DNA of 64,000 bases from Pseudarthrobacter sp. L1SW (GCF_020809045.1 NZ_CP078079.1:3038001-3102000); one strand, 5' to 3'; counted from the stretch's first letter, positions 9,929 through 19,249 are shown. The notes: generated by a model not told the origin, from the letters alone. A program made the numbers and translations.

Positions 9929-10011
9929 CCCGGGAAGGAGCGCTGCCGTGAGGCGACGCCCACCGGCGGAGCGTTCACTGTCAGTTCAGGCCGACGTCCA
10001 GGTGAGCGGTC

Positions 10012-11781
10012 CTACGGGGCCAGTACTCCCCCGACGGCGGCGGCCACAGCTTCCTTGATCCGCCCATGCAGGGCGCGCAGGTTGTGCCGGTCCGTGCGGA
10101 CCTCCACGATGGTGCGGCCTTCGATCGGCCTGGCAAGCGCCTCGGCGAGCCCCGCCGTCGTACTGACCGCTGAATGCCCGACGCCGTACGCTGCGGCGAG
10201 TGCCGAAAGGTCCACTATGTGGGGGGTGCCGAAGAGGCGTTCGACGGCGTCACCGTACGTACCGGCCTCGCGCACCGCCCCGTGCTCCAGCAGGTCGAAG
10301 ATGGCGCCGCCCGAGTCGTTGAGGACCACGATCCGGAGCTGCGGCTGCTCCTCCCCGGAACCGAGGAACAGCCCGCCGGCATCGTGCAGGAAAGTGACGT
10401 CGCCCAGCAGGACGGTGGTTTCCTGCCGGCCGCCGATCGCCAGGCCCGTGGCCGTGGAGATGGTGCCGTCGATGCCCGCAAGCCCGCGGTTGGCGTACAC
10501 GGTGGCGACCGGCTCGGGGGCAGGCAGCCCGGCCAGGTCCACGTCCCGGATTCCGTTGGAGGAGCCCAGGAGCAGCTGGCCGCCGCTGTGCTTCCACACC
10601 AGCGAGGCCACGGATGGGCCGGTGGCTGCGGGGTCAGCGGAAAGTATTCCGTCCAGGGCATGTTGGGCGGCCGAGCCCGCCAGCAGCCAGGTATCCAGCC
10701 AATCCGGCGCCCCGCGGCCAGCGAATTCCGCGAGGTCTGCAAGGTTTTCCAGCGGCAGTTCGGTGCGGCGGCCCGGCTCGAACCAGGCCACGGGAACGGG
10801 CTGGTACAGGGCGGACGGAACATCTGTGCGGGCCAGCAGGGCCGCCACAGGACGGGAGAGTGTGGGCCGGCCAAACAGCACCACGCGCTCGACCGGCATG
10901 GCGGAACCCAGCCCGAAGTGCTCCAGCATCAGCCGGTACGGCCCCACGGCGTTCGGACCGAAACGCGCATTGGATGACGGCTCTGCCAGCAGTGGCAGGC
11001 CGTGGGCGCGGGCGAACGCTTCGGCGACCGGCCCGGCGTCGTGCCCTGCCAGGACCACCGTCCGCCGCTCGGGCAGCCCGGCTGAAGCGGGCGGCAGGTT
11101 CATGATGAGCGGCTCGGTGCCGATCCGGTAGCGCTGCCGGACGGCAGTCGCCGGGAGCTCCTCTCCCGGTGACGGGACCAGCGGATCGCGGAAAGCCAGA
11201 TTGAGCTGGACGGGGCCGGGCGGGAGGTCCGGGAACGCGCCCGTGGCGGCCGAAAGCCCTGTCCGGATGGCGCGCGCAGGGTCCGCCCCGGCAGGGACGT
11301 CGGCCGCGAAGCGCACCTGCTCGCCGAAGAGGTCCGGCTGGACGGTGGTCTGGTTGGCGCCGGTGCCGCGGAGCTCGTCCGGGCGGTCGGCGGACAGGAC
11401 CACCAGCGGGACGGCGGCGTGGTTCGCCTCCATCACCGCCGGCAGCAGGTTTCCGACGGCGGTCCCGGACGTGGTCAGTACGGCCGCCGGCGAGCCTGTG
11501 GACAGTGCCAGGCCCAGCGCCGTGAACCCGGCCGAACGCTCGTCGATCCGCACCAGCAGTTCCACGCGGCCTTCAGCCGAGGCTTCGGCCAGAGCGTATG
11601 CCATGGGGGCGGAACGGGAACCGGGCGAAACCACCACGTGCTGCACGCCGCCGTCGACCAAAACCCCGACGGCGATCCTCGCCGCGGCCAAGGCGCTGAG
11701 GGAAGGGGCGGCGTCGGAAGCCTCTGAAGGGGAAGGAGCAGTGTGGGAGGCGTCGGGGGCAGGCTCGTTCAACGAAGTCAC
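10012..11781 (-). CDS. menD: 2-succinyl-5-enolpyruvyl-6-hydroxy-3-cyclohexene-1-carboxylate synthase MenD
   Basis: Thiamine-diphosphate enzyme, 589 aa from the GTG at 11781, joining isochorismate with 2-oxoglutarate in menaquinone synthesis. Visible blocks are HVVVSPGSRSAPMAYALAE (substrate and ThDP pocket), LTTSGTAVGNLLPAV, LSADRPDELRGTGANQT and the C-terminal ThDP/Mg segment from GDVTFLHDAGG through VVLNDSGGAIF. An upstream ATG would start inside a tandem repeat and add residues unlike the family, so GTG (VTSLNEPA) is preferred. The 32-bp repeats at 11799-11916 lie just upstream, in its probable leader or promoter. Confidence 0.93.
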   Translation of the reverse strand: MTSLNEPAPDASHTAPSPSEASDAAPSLSALAAARIAVGVLVDGGVQHVVVSPGSRSAPMAYALAEASAEGRVELLVRIDERSAGFTALGLALSTGSPAAVLTTSGTAVGNLLPAVMEANHAAVPLVVLSADRPDELRGTGANQTTVQPDLFGEQVRFAADVPAGADPARAIRTGLSAATGAFPDLPPGPVQLNLAFRDPLVPSPGEELPATAVRQRYRIGTEPLIMNLPPASAGLPERRTVVLAGHDAGPVAEAFARAHGLPLLAEPSSNARFGPNAVGPYRLMLEHFGLGSAMPVERVVLFGRPTLSRPVAALLARTDVPSALYQPVPVAWFEPGRRTELPLENLADLAEFAGRGAPDWLDTWLLAGSAAQHALDGILSADPAATGPSVASLVWKHSGGQLLLGSSNGIRDVDLAGLPAPEPVATVYANRGLAGIDGTISTATGLAIGGRQETTVLLGDVTFLHDAGGLFLGSGEEQPQLRIVVLNDSGGAIFDLLEHGAVREAGTYGDAVERLFGTPHIVDLSALAAAYGVGHSAVSTTAGLAEALARPIEGRTIVEVRTDRHNLRALHGRIKEAVAAAVGGVLAP

Positions 11782-11798
11782 CAAACCAGTCTGCCACC

Positions 11799-11916
11799 CC
11801 CAAACGCTCTCCCACTTAACGTGCCTTAAACCCAAACGCTCTCTCACCTACCGTGCCTTAAACCCAAACGCTCTCTCACCTACCGTGCTTTAAACCCAAA
11901 CGCTCTCTCACCTACC
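11799..11916. repeat. Tandem array of a 32-bp unit upstream of menD
   Basis: Four successive copies begin at 11799 (diverged), 11831, 11863 and 11895 (22 bases, truncated). The full unit starts CCCAAACGCTCTCTCACC and ends GTGCCTTAAA. Period is exactly 32 bp. There are no unique spacers, so it is not a CRISPR array. It directly abuts the menD start region. Confidence 0.9.
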
Positions 11917-11947
11917 GGCCGGTGAAGGACCAAGGTGAGAGAGCGTT
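11899..11947. repeat. Hairpin between last tandem copy and an inverted copy
   Basis: AACGCTCTCTCACCT (11899-11913) is the exact reverse complement of 11933-11947, so the array ends in a 15-bp stem with a 19-base loop. A further half-copy, AAGTGAGAGAGGGT, follows at about 11965, close to the phoX stop codon. Confidence 0.85.
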
Positions 11948-11997
11948 GACCCGAAACCCGCAGGAAGTGAGAGAGGGTCGCAGGCTGGGGTGGAAGG

Positions 11998-14073
11998 TCA
12001 GGCGTCGGTGCGGAACACCTGGATCACGGACGGGCGCGGTGCGCGCACCTGGCCGGGAGCCGGGGCGGTGCCTGGCGCGACGTAGTCCGGGAAGAAGGAG
12101 AGCTGGTTCTCAAACGTACCGTCCTCGCCCGGGTGCTGCACGGCAACGAACACGGTGCGCTCCTCATCGTGGATGATGGGGCCGCAGGTCTCGGCGTCGC
12201 GCGGAACAGCCAGGAACTGCTCCACCTTGCCGCGCTCCGCGCCTTCCAGGGTGACCTTGAAGAGCCCGTCCGCACGGCCGATGCCGGAGGGGGCGCCGTC
12301 GGTGGAGATCCAGAGGTTGCCCACGGAGTCGAACGCGAGGTTGTCCGGGCAGGAAATGGGCGAGACCTGGTCCACCGGGAAGCCGGAGAAGTAGGTGACA
12401 TCGCCCTGCTTGGGATCGCCGCAGACCATGAGCAGGTTCCAGGTGAAGGTAGTGGAAGTCTGGTCGCCGGTCTCGGTGATTTCCACGATGTGGCCGTCAC
12501 GGTTCTGGTTGCGGGGGTTGACCTCGGTGGCGCCTTCGTTCGTCCCGGTGCCGCGGTTGGAGTTGTTGGTGCACGCCACGTAAACCTTGCCCGTGTGGAG
12601 GCTGGGCTGTACGTCCTCGGCGCGGTCCATCTTGGTGGGGCCAACCTTGTCGGCCGCGAGGCGGGTGTACACCAGGACCTCTTCGACGGTCATATCCTTC
12701 ACGGCGGACTTGCCGTCCACCACCAGGGGCAGCCATTCGCCGATACCGTCGAACGCTCCGTCGGCGGGAACGGCCCCGGTGCCGGTGATCTCAGCAGCCG
12801 GTGAGTTGCCAGTGAACTTGGCGACGTACAGGTTGCCGGCGGAGAGGAGGGTCATGTTGTGCTTACGGTCGCCCTCGACGTACTTGTCCTTGGAAACGAA
12901 CTTGTACAGGTAGTCGAACCGCTCGTCGTCGCCGGAGTAAGCCACCACGTGGCCGGACCCGGCGATGATGACATTGGCGCCCTCGTGCTTGAAGCGGCCC
13001 AGGGAAGAGTGCTTCTTCGGGGTGGAAGTGGGGTCGAAGGGGTCCACTTCCACGATCCAGCCGAAGCGGTTGGCCTCGTTCTCGTAGCCGGGCTTACGGG
13101 TGTCCCAGCGGTCCTCGTCCAGTTCCCACTTGCGGGCGGTTGGCTTGCTGGTAATGCCGTAGCGCTTGTCTCCGGCGGAAGTGCCATTGCCGACGAAGTA
13201 GCCCTGGAAGTTCTCCTCACCGGAGAGGATGGTGCCCCACGGGGTGGTTCCGCCGGAGCAGTTGCCCAGCGTGCCCTTGATGAAGCGGCCGTCCTTGTCC
13301 TCAACGGTCTTGACCAGCGCAGATCCTGCAGCGGGGCCGGTCAGTTCATAGACCGTGCTGTTCAGGTAGCGGCGGTTCAGGCCTGCGCCCTTGACGTAGG
13401 TCCACGGCTGGTTCTTGTTGTGGCGCTCCAGCTCCACCACGGTCAGCCCGTGTGCGGCTGCTCCCACTTTGCGCTGCTGCTCAGCCGGCATGGTTGGCGG
13501 GAACATGATGGCGTCGTTGGTGTACTCGTGGTTGGAGAACAAAACGGCGCGGCGGCCCTTGCTGCCCGGAATCTCCAGGATGTCCGTGTAGTCGTTGTTG
13601 TAGCCGAACTGCTTTTCCTGGGCTGCAACCGTCTGGTTGTTCAGGTCCAGCTCCGGCGCGTCGTTGAAGATGGGGTCGCCCCAGCGGATGACCGGCTTCC
13701 AGGTGAAGCCTTCCGGAACCGTGACGGCATCCACCATGGCGTCAATCGACGGGATGGCTGTGAACTGCAGCTTGGACTTGCCGAAACCCTCCTTGGCGGC
13801 CTTGGACAGACCGGCTGCGCTTGCGGAATCAGGGGAGGTTACCGCGCTGCCGAGGACGACGGCGAGGGCACCGGCGGCGCCAAAGCCCAGGGCGGCTCGG
13901 CGGGAGATGGTGGCGGAGGCGATGTCGCGGAAGTAGCTGTTGGAGCTGGTGTTGCAGACGTCGCCGGCGCAGGCATTGTCGCACTTCAGGGCGCAGGTGA
14001 CGGCGCTGCGCTTGCCCTTGGTGTGGCCGAGCATCGGCAGCAGGGTGAACTTGCGGGCAGTCGTTTCAGACAT
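11998..14073 (-). CDS. PhoX/DUF839 family Tat-exported phosphatase
   Basis: 691 aa, DUF839/PhoX family, known for calcium- and iron-dependent extracytoplasmic alkaline phosphatases. A twin-arginine signal SRRAALGFGAAGAL begins at residue 57, after an N-terminal extension holding Cys27, 31, 35 and 40, which is common in actinobacterial members. The family block SCPDNLAFD lies towards the C-terminus, and the repeated acidic and aromatic stretches fit a beta-propeller. Predicted folded export by Tat. It interrupts the menD-menC neighbourhood and has 32-bp repeats on both sides. Phosphate starvation control is likely for the family, but I see no clear pho box. Confidence 0.87.
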   Translation of the reverse strand: MSETTARKFTLLPMLGHTKGKRSAVTCALKCDNACAGDVCNTSSNSYFRDIASATISRRAALGFGAAGALAVVLGSAVTSPDSASAAGLSKAAKEGFGKSKLQFTAIPSIDAMVDAVTVPEGFTWKPVIRWGDPIFNDAPELDLNNQTVAAQEKQFGYNNDYTDILEIPGSKGRRAVLFSNHEYTNDAIMFPPTMPAEQQRKVGAAAHGLTVVELERHNKNQPWTYVKGAGLNRRYLNSTVYELTGPAAGSALVKTVEDKDGRFIKGTLGNCSGGTTPWGTILSGEENFQGYFVGNGTSAGDKRYGITSKPTARKWELDEDRWDTRKPGYENEANRFGWIVEVDPFDPTSTPKKHSSLGRFKHEGANVIIAGSGHVVAYSGDDERFDYLYKFVSKDKYVEGDRKHNMTLLSAGNLYVAKFTGNSPAAEITGTGAVPADGAFDGIGEWLPLVVDGKSAVKDMTVEEVLVYTRLAADKVGPTKMDRAEDVQPSLHTGKVYVACTNNSNRGTGTNEGATEVNPRNQNRDGHIVEITETGDQTSTTFTWNLLMVCGDPKQGDVTYFSGFPVDQVSPISCPDNLAFDSVGNLWISTDGAPSGIGRADGLFKVTLEGAERGKVEQFLAVPRDAETCGPIIHDEERTVFVAVQHPGEDGTFENQLSFFPDYVAPGTAPAPGQVRAPRPSVIQVFRTDA

Positions 14074-14211
14074 GGGTGCCTTCCAAAAAATCGATGCGGT
14101 GCCCCCACCCTTTCAGCCGGTTCCTACGCGCAGCCGTCAGCGAGGTGAACCGCAGGTAAACCCGCCGGTAACCCCCGATGACCTGCGCAGATATGCAAGG
14201 GCGTTCGTTCG

Positions 14212-14273
14212 GAAGGCACGTTAAGTGAGCGAGGGTGGCCCGAAAAGCGACGTTAAGTGAGAGAGGGTGGCTG
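14212..14273. repeat. Two tandem 32-bp units between phoX and menC, inverted relative to the menD copies
   Basis: The core ACGTTAAGTGAG starts at 14218 and again at 14250, a 32-bp period. Reverse-complemented, the first menD-side copy (11799-11830) reads AAGGCACGTTAAGTG and so matches 14213-14227 directly. The second copy runs into the 3' end of menC and supplies its TAA stop (14253-14255). Confidence 0.85.
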
Positions 14274-15272
14274 GGGGGTGAGGAGGGCGTGGACGCGGCG
14301 GAGCCGGGCCAGCCACCAGTCCCGCCGTTCCGCGGAAGCCGCGTACCGCTCCAGCAGCCCGGCGTCGGCGGCGGCGTCACGCAGGCGGATGGCGCCGTCG
14401 TCGGCCACCAGGGGATCCGTGGTGATGTCCGATTCGAACAGGGACACCGTCCCCAGACCGCACGCATAGGGCAGGTCCGGCAGCGCGGCCGCCAGGGCGA
14501 GGCCCGCGCGGATGCCCACCGAGGTGTCCAGCGCGGAACTGACGACGGCGGGCAGTCCCGCCTGCGCCACGATGTCCAGGGCGCGCCGCACTCCCCCGAG
14601 CGGCGCCACCTTGACCACGATGAGGTCCGCCGCGCCGGCGCGGGCAACCCGCAGGGGGTCGGATTCCTTGCGGACGCTCTCGTCCGCGGCGATCAGCACC
14701 GGGGTGCCCGCCTCGCGGAGGGCGCGCCGCACCTCGGCCAGGCCGTCAATGGTGGGCACCGGCTGCTCGGCGTATTCAAGCCCGACGCCGGCGAGCCGGG
14801 TGAGTGCCTCGATGGCCGTGGGAACGTCCCAGCCGCCGTTGGCGTCCACCCGGACGGCGGCCTCCGGGAGGGCGGAACGGACAGCAGCGAGGCGGGCGGC
14901 GTCGTCGTCCAGCGTTTGTCCCTGTTCCGCCACCTTGACCTTCACTGCGTCCACCCGGCCGAAGCGCGCCAACACTTCCGGCACGCGGTCCGCGGGAACG
15001 GCGGGCACCGTGGCATTGACGGGGACCACGGACCGCAGCGGAGCAGGGAAGCCGTGCCAGGCGGCCTCCACGGCGGAAGAGAGCCAGCGGGAAGCCTCCG
15101 CGTCGCCGTACTCGGGGAACGGGCAGAACTCGCCCCAGCCGGCGGGGCCGTGCAGCAGCAGCGACTCGCGCTCCATGATGCCGCGGAACTTCACCCGCAT
15201 GGGCAGGCTCACCACGTGCGCGCCGGCCAGGAGTTCCTCAATCGGGGGCACAGTGGGCTGCGGCGTGGGCAT
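14253..15272 (-). CDS. menC: o-Succinylbenzoate synthase MenC
   Basis: Enolase-superfamily dehydratase, 339 aa, forming o-succinylbenzoate from SHCHC. Catalytic KxK is at Lys111/Lys113, the metal ligands at Asp143 (DANGG), Glu169 (EQP) and Asp197 (ADES), and the second catalytic lysine at Lys221 (VVKVAPLGG). The ATG at 15272 is chosen because the longer frame reads into corA and lacks family similarity. Its last codons and stop lie inside a 32-bp repeat copy, suggesting the original C-terminus was replaced or trimmed there. Confidence 0.9.
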   Translation of the reverse strand: MPTPQPTVPPIEELLAGAHVVSLPMRVKFRGIMERESLLLHGPAGWGEFCPFPEYGDAEASRWLSSAVEAAWHGFPAPLRSVVPVNATVPAVPADRVPEVLARFGRVDAVKVKVAEQGQTLDDDAARLAAVRSALPEAAVRVDANGGWDVPTAIEALTRLAGVGLEYAEQPVPTIDGLAEVRRALREAGTPVLIAADESVRKESDPLRVARAGAADLIVVKVAPLGGVRRALDIVAQAGLPAVVSSALDTSVGIRAGLALAAALPDLPYACGLGTVSLFESDITTDPLVADDGAIRLRDAAADAGLLERYAASAERRDWWLARLRRVHALLTPQPPSLT

Positions 15273-15309
15273 GGACCCACTGTACGTGGGCGCTCTGTAC
15301 AGGCGGGCG

Positions 15310-16326
15310 CTAGATCCACTTGTTGTGGCGGAACGTCCAGTAGAGCCCCAAGCCCATGGCAATCATCAGGCCGAGGGCAAACGGGTAGCCGAACACCCAG
15401 TCGAGCTCGGGCATGGAACGGAAGTTCATGCCGTAGATGGTGCCCACCAGCGTGGGGGCAAACAGGATGGCAGCCCAGGACGAGATCCGCTTGACCTGCT
15501 CGCTCTGCGCAATGCTGGATTCGGTGAGGCGCCGCATCTCGTCGTTCTGCCGCTGGGCCACGAGCGCGGCGTTCACGGCCAGTGCGTTCTGCAGCAGCGC
15601 CCGGAAGGACGCCACGCGTTCATTGAGCCGAAGCACATGGTCCAGCACGTCCCGGAAGTGGTCCTGGAGTTCCGGATCGGGCTCCCGCTCCGGCGTCCCG
15701 GCCATCAGGACCTGCAGGATCCCCACCAGCGGGCTGATGGCGCGCTGGAACGTGATGACCTGGCGGGAAAGCTCGTAGATGCGCCGGGAAACTTCCGGGT
15801 CCGCCCCGAAAAGGTCGTCCTCGATCTCGTCGATGTCGTTTTCGAGCCCCGCCGCCACGGGCTCGTACTCGTCCACCACCTGGTCCAGGATGCCGTAGAG
15901 CACAGCATCGGGGCCGAGCGCCAGGAACTCCGGCATGCCTTCCATCCGCCGGCGCACCTTGGCCAGGTCCGGGGCCTCGGCATGCCGGACCGTCACCACG
16001 TAGTCGGCGCCGACAAAGACGTGGATCTCGCCGAAGTCCACCTTTTCCACGTCGTCCAGGTAGCGGGCCGGCCGCAGCACCAGGAAGACGCACTCGCCGT
16101 AGTGCTCCAGTTTGGCCCGCTGGTGTCCGGCCAGGGCGTCCTCGACGGCGAGCGCGTTGAGGTCGAACTCCTCGGCCACGGACTGCAGTTCCTCGGCGTC
16201 CGGCCGGTAGAGGCCGATCCATGCCATTCCCTCGCGCTGCCGGAGCACAAAATAGGTCTCGTCCAGGCTGCCGGGATCCTCTGTCCGGAGCCCGTCGACG
16301 TATACGGCGTTGTCGATGATGGTCAC
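15310..16326 (-). CDS. corA: CorA-type magnesium/cobalt transporter
   Basis: 338 aa, two-TM CorA family channel. The GMN signature is at 299-301, at the end of the first membrane helix, and the C-terminus ends in FRHNKWI, a positively charged tail typical of the family. A long cytoplasmic alpha/beta and coiled-coil domain precedes it. The GTG start is preceded by AGGAGG with a 6-base spacer. It ends 37 bases before the menC start and may be co-transcribed with menC. MgtE-type proteins are excluded by topology. Confidence 0.93.
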   Translation of the reverse strand: MTIIDNAVYVDGLRTEDPGSLDETYFVLRQREGMAWIGLYRPDAEELQSVAEEFDLNALAVEDALAGHQRAKLEHYGECVFLVLRPARYLDDVEKVDFGEIHVFVGADYVVTVRHAEAPDLAKVRRRMEGMPEFLALGPDAVLYGILDQVVDEYEPVAAGLENDIDEIEDDLFGADPEVSRRIYELSRQVITFQRAISPLVGILQVLMAGTPEREPDPELQDHFRDVLDHVLRLNERVASFRALLQNALAVNAALVAQRQNDEMRRLTESSIAQSEQVKRISSWAAILFAPTLVGTIYGMNFRSMPELDWVFGYPFALGLMIAMGLGLYWTFRHNKWI

Positions 16327-16392
16327 GGCCGGCCTCCTGTCTGTGCGTGCGTCCCTGGGTGGGTGCGTCCCTGTGTGTGTGCGTCCCGCCGT

Positions 16393-16424
16393 CAGGCCGT
16401 TCCGGTTTCAGGCCGTTCCGGTTT
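16393..16424. repeat. Perfect 16-bp tandem duplication at the permease stop codon
   Basis: CAGGCCGTTCCGGTTT occurs twice in direct succession (16393-16408, 16409-16424). The permease TGA is at 16408-16410 on the minus strand, so the first unit is a copy of the last coding triplets placed after the stop. Three GTGCGTCCC copies lie just to the left (about 16347-16388). Confidence 0.85.
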
Positions 16425-18030
16425 CGCGGCGCCGCATCGCTGCCGCGGCCAGAGCGGCGGTGGCCACGGCGATGGCGAGCATCCACCACGCGCCGCTCCA
16501 GTCCGTCGTCGGACCGCTGGGAACGGGGGTGTGGGAGAACGGCGAGAGGTCGCGGATGGCCTGGTCCAACCCCAGCATGCCGCCGAAGATGCCCAGCACC
16601 ACTCCGGCGCCCAGGAGTCCCCAGCCCAGGGCGACGGCGGCCGACGGCCAGAGGACGAACACGAGCGCGGGCAGGGCGAGGTAAATCAACGCCGCGGGAA
16701 GCTGGGCCACAGCGGTCTCCCAAATGGCCCCCGCTTCCATCGAGGAATCACCGGCCGCCGCCAGCGATGCCCAGGCCCCGAACGCCGTCAGGAACATCAC
16801 CAGCACCACCGACGCCGTGCCCAGCAGGAGGTAGCTGCCCAGCCACCGCATCCGGCTGACCGGGGCGGACAGCAGGAGTTCAGCCGTGCCGGCGGCCTCT
16901 TCCTGCCGCATCCGGATGATGGCCTGCAGCGCGCAGGCGGCGGCCAGGATTCCGGCGATCGAGAACATGGCCGAAACCATCAGCTGGGTCAGGGACACAC
17001 CCTGCGCCTGGATCATGGCCCGCAGTGCGGAGGTGACGCTGCTGTTGATGGTGTCCGCGGCGGCGATGGCGCTGCCGAGGGAGCCGGCGAGCAGCCCCAT
17101 CGTCAGCCCGCCGATGCTCCAGCCGACGATGGACCCTGCCTGCAGCCGCAGCGCCAGCGCGGCAGGGCTCCTCAGGCCAGGGCGCGCTGCCGTCCGGCCG
17201 GGCAGCGCGCCCCACACGCTCGCGCCGCTGTCGCGCCGGTCCAGGATGAGCCAGGCGGCACCCCCGCAGGCGACGGCGAGCGCCACCGGCAGGAGCAGCG
17301 GCCACCACCGGTCACCTGTGTACGCGTACGTCTGCTGGCCCCAGCCGATCGGGGAAACCCAGCTGGCGGGACCGGCTGCCACCACCGTTCCATCGGCGCT
17401 GGGCGTGCCGGTGGCGTCACCGATGCCCCGCAGGATGTAGGCCAGGACCACCAGCGCCGCCGAGATCCCGTTGGCACCACGGGAGGTCCCCATCAGCTGG
17501 GCCACCAGGAAGGCAACACCCAGGAAGGCCAGCCCCACGCCGCCCACCGCAGCCCCGGCCAGCAGCGAACCCGGCGCGTCGAGCCCCTGCACCGTGAAGC
17601 CGGCGAATACAGCCAACGCCACGAGTACGTTGGCCGCGGTGCCGTGGAGGAGGGTGGCCAGGGCCGGGACCAGTCGTCCGGCGGGAGTGGATGCCACCAG
17701 CTCGGCGGCGCCGGTTTCCTCGTCCGCCCGCGAGTGCCGCACGGCCAGGAAGGTGCTCATCAGGCCCGCCAGCAGGGCAAGGAAGGCGTAGATCTGGAAG
17801 AACGTGAAGGCGCCCAGACTCGCCCCGCGCGCCAGGCCGCGGAGCATGAGGATGGCGGGCGTGGCAACGGCTATCTGGAGGATCTCCGCGCGGCTGGCTT
17901 CCTCCCCGTACGTCTGGTTGATGGCGGCGGCGGCGAACAGTGCAAGGGCACCGATGCCCAGCACCCAGACGGCGAGCTGCCAGCGGTCGCGCAGCAGCCG
18001 CTGGCGCCACAGGACGCCGAGCGCGCCCAC
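16408..18030 (-). CDS. ABC-2-like exporter permease (large form)
   Basis: 540 aa integral membrane protein with about 12 hydrophobic segments in two similar halves. It resembles the large actinobacterial permeases annotated as exporters of polyketide-type compounds. The GTG start directly follows the ATPase stop codon (TAAGTG, no gap), so the two subunits are made from one message. Export of a drug, antibiotic or lipid is inferred from the ATPase type. The substrate is unknown. The 3' end carries the 16-bp duplication. Confidence 0.82.
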   Translation of the reverse strand: MGALGVLWRQRLLRDRWQLAVWVLGIGALALFAAAAINQTYGEEASRAEILQIAVATPAILMLRGLARGASLGAFTFFQIYAFLALLAGLMSTFLAVRHSRADEETGAAELVASTPAGRLVPALATLLHGTAANVLVALAVFAGFTVQGLDAPGSLLAGAAVGGVGLAFLGVAFLVAQLMGTSRGANGISAALVVLAYILRGIGDATGTPSADGTVVAAGPASWVSPIGWGQQTYAYTGDRWWPLLLPVALAVACGGAAWLILDRRDSGASVWGALPGRTAARPGLRSPAALALRLQAGSIVGWSIGGLTMGLLAGSLGSAIAAADTINSSVTSALRAMIQAQGVSLTQLMVSAMFSIAGILAAACALQAIIRMRQEEAAGTAELLLSAPVSRMRWLGSYLLLGTASVVLVMFLTAFGAWASLAAAGDSSMEAGAIWETAVAQLPAALIYLALPALVFVLWPSAAVALGWGLLGAGVVLGIFGGMLGLDQAIRDLSPFSHTPVPSGPTTDWSGAWWMLAIAVATAALAAAAMRRRETGTA

Positions 18031-19038
18031 TTAGCCTCGCCCCCTCGCGCCCAGCAGGTGCCGCCGGTGCGCGTGCCCGCCGCCGGCAGCCTCGCCGTCG
18101 TCCGCCCCTGCACCACGTCCGGAAGCGGTGCCCGCGGAGGTGTCGCCGTAGTGGCGCAGGAACAGCTCTTCCAGGGACGGCGGCGTGATGGTCAGGCCCT
18201 GCACGCCCAGGGCTCCCAGGGCCGGAAGCACCTCCGCGATCCGGTCCGAATCCGTGCCAAACCTGACCCTGCCGCCGTCGGCCGTCAGGTCATGGACGGC
18301 GCCCAACTGCGCCAAGGAAGCGGTGTCCACCCCGTCCGCCGCGAAGGAAACCTCGGTGCGCGTGAGGTGGCGCAGCGAGTCCAGCGTGCCGCCGTCCACG
18401 ATTCGTCCCGCGCGGATGATGCTGACGCGGTGGCAGAGGACTTCCACCTCGGAGAGGATGTGGCTGGACAGGAGCACCGTTGCACCGCGTCCGACGGCGG
18501 CCAGCGCCTCACGCCGGAAGACCGCCTCCATGAGCGGGTCAAGGCCGCTCGTGGGCTCGTCGAAGAGGTACAGCTCGGCGTCCGTGGCCAGGGCTGCGAT
18601 CAGCGCCACCTTTTGCCGGTTGCCCTTGGAGTAGGCGCGGCCCTTCTTGCCGGGGTCGAAATCGAAGGCTTCGCACAGGTTGTCCTTGCGCTGCCGGTAG
18701 GCGTGGGCGTCGGAGGTGCCGCCGCGGAGGCGTGAGAGGAGGTCGATGGTTTCGCCGCCGGACAGGTTGGGCCAAAGGCGCACGTCGCCGGGGACGTAGG
18801 CGAGGCGCCGGTGCAGCTGCACCGACTGGGTCCACGGGTTGAGGCCCAGGACGGTGGCCGTGCCGGAAGTGGCCTTGGCCAGGCCCAGCAGGATGCGGAG
18901 GGTGGTTGACTTGCCCGCGCCGTTGGGGCCAAGGAACCCGTGGATTTCGCCGCGCCGGACCTCCAGATTGAGTCCGTCGAGGGCCCGCACCCGGCCAAAG
19001 TGCTTGTGCAGGTCAACAGTCTGGATGATGGTTTCCAT
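18031..19038 (-). CDS. ABC exporter ATP-binding protein
   Basis: 335 aa ABC ATPase of the drug-exporter type. Walker [10 protein letters not shown] is at 37-45, the signature region reads [27 protein letters not shown] split as usual across signature and Walker B, and the switch His is in [11 protein letters not shown]. The C-terminal 120 residues form the extra domain of DrrA-like ATPases and end in a Gly/Ala/His-rich tail. It pairs with the downstream permease. It diverges from the ChrB-like gene, with palindrome copy 1 between them. Confidence 0.88.
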   Translation of the reverse strand: METIIQTVDLHKHFGRVRALDGLNLEVRRGEIHGFLGPNGAGKSTTLRILLGLAKATSGTATVLGLNPWTQSVQLHRRLAYVPGDVRLWPNLSGGETIDLLSRLRGGTSDAHAYRQRKDNLCEAFDFDPGKKGRAYSKGNRQKVALIAALATDAELYLFDEPTSGLDPLMEAVFRREALAAVGRGATVLLSSHILSEVEVLCHRVSIIRAGRIVDGGTLDSLRHLTRTEVSFAADGVDTASLAQLGAVHDLTADGGRVRFGTDSDRIAEVLPALGALGVQGLTITPPSLEELFLRHYGDTSAGTASGRGAGADDGEAAGGGHAHRRHLLGARGRG

Positions 19039-19142
19039 ATCCCGGACACTACTCAGATTCGGTGGTTTGTGAAGGGACGAAAGTCGGCGAAAGTCCGGGC
19101 AGTTTAGGGGCCGGGCTGCCCGTCTGCACCCCCGCCCCTCCC

Positions 19143-19208
19143 CCCAACTAGGTAGCGCTAAGTGTCGTTCTGGAGCCTTATAACGACACTTAGCGCTACC
19201 TAGTTGGG
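19143..19208. repeat. Palindromic element, copy 1
   Basis: A 27-base arm at 19143-19169 is the exact reverse complement of 19182-19208, with a 12-base loop. The arm core is GGTAGCGCTAAGTGTCGTT. It lies between two divergently transcribed genes, so it cannot simply be a terminator for both. Confidence 0.92.
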
Positions 19209-19231
19209 AGGGAAACTCGCACTTCTAGCCA

Positions 19232-19249
19232 TGTAACATTTGTTACACT
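19232..19249 (+). promoter_or_regulatory. Operator-like inverted repeat at the start of the ChrB-like gene
   Basis: TGTAACA and TGTTACA (19232-19238, 19241-19247) form a perfect 7-bp inverted repeat with a 2-base gap. It overlaps a possible -10, TACACT (19244-19249), only 8 bases before the GTG at 19257. If this -10 is used, the transcript would start at or next to the start codon (leaderless) and the operator would block it. Confidence 0.5.

Noticed and set aside
11799..11947. Possible CRISPR array because of regular 32-bp repeats.
   Set aside because: Units follow one another directly without unique spacers, and there are no cas genes.
14512..18735. Very long open frame on the plus strand (1407 codons) opposite menC, corA and the ABC exporter.
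   Set aside because: It is antisense to four well-supported genes, has biased composition rich in Arg, Gly, Gln and His, and no domain. Typical of high-GC shadows.
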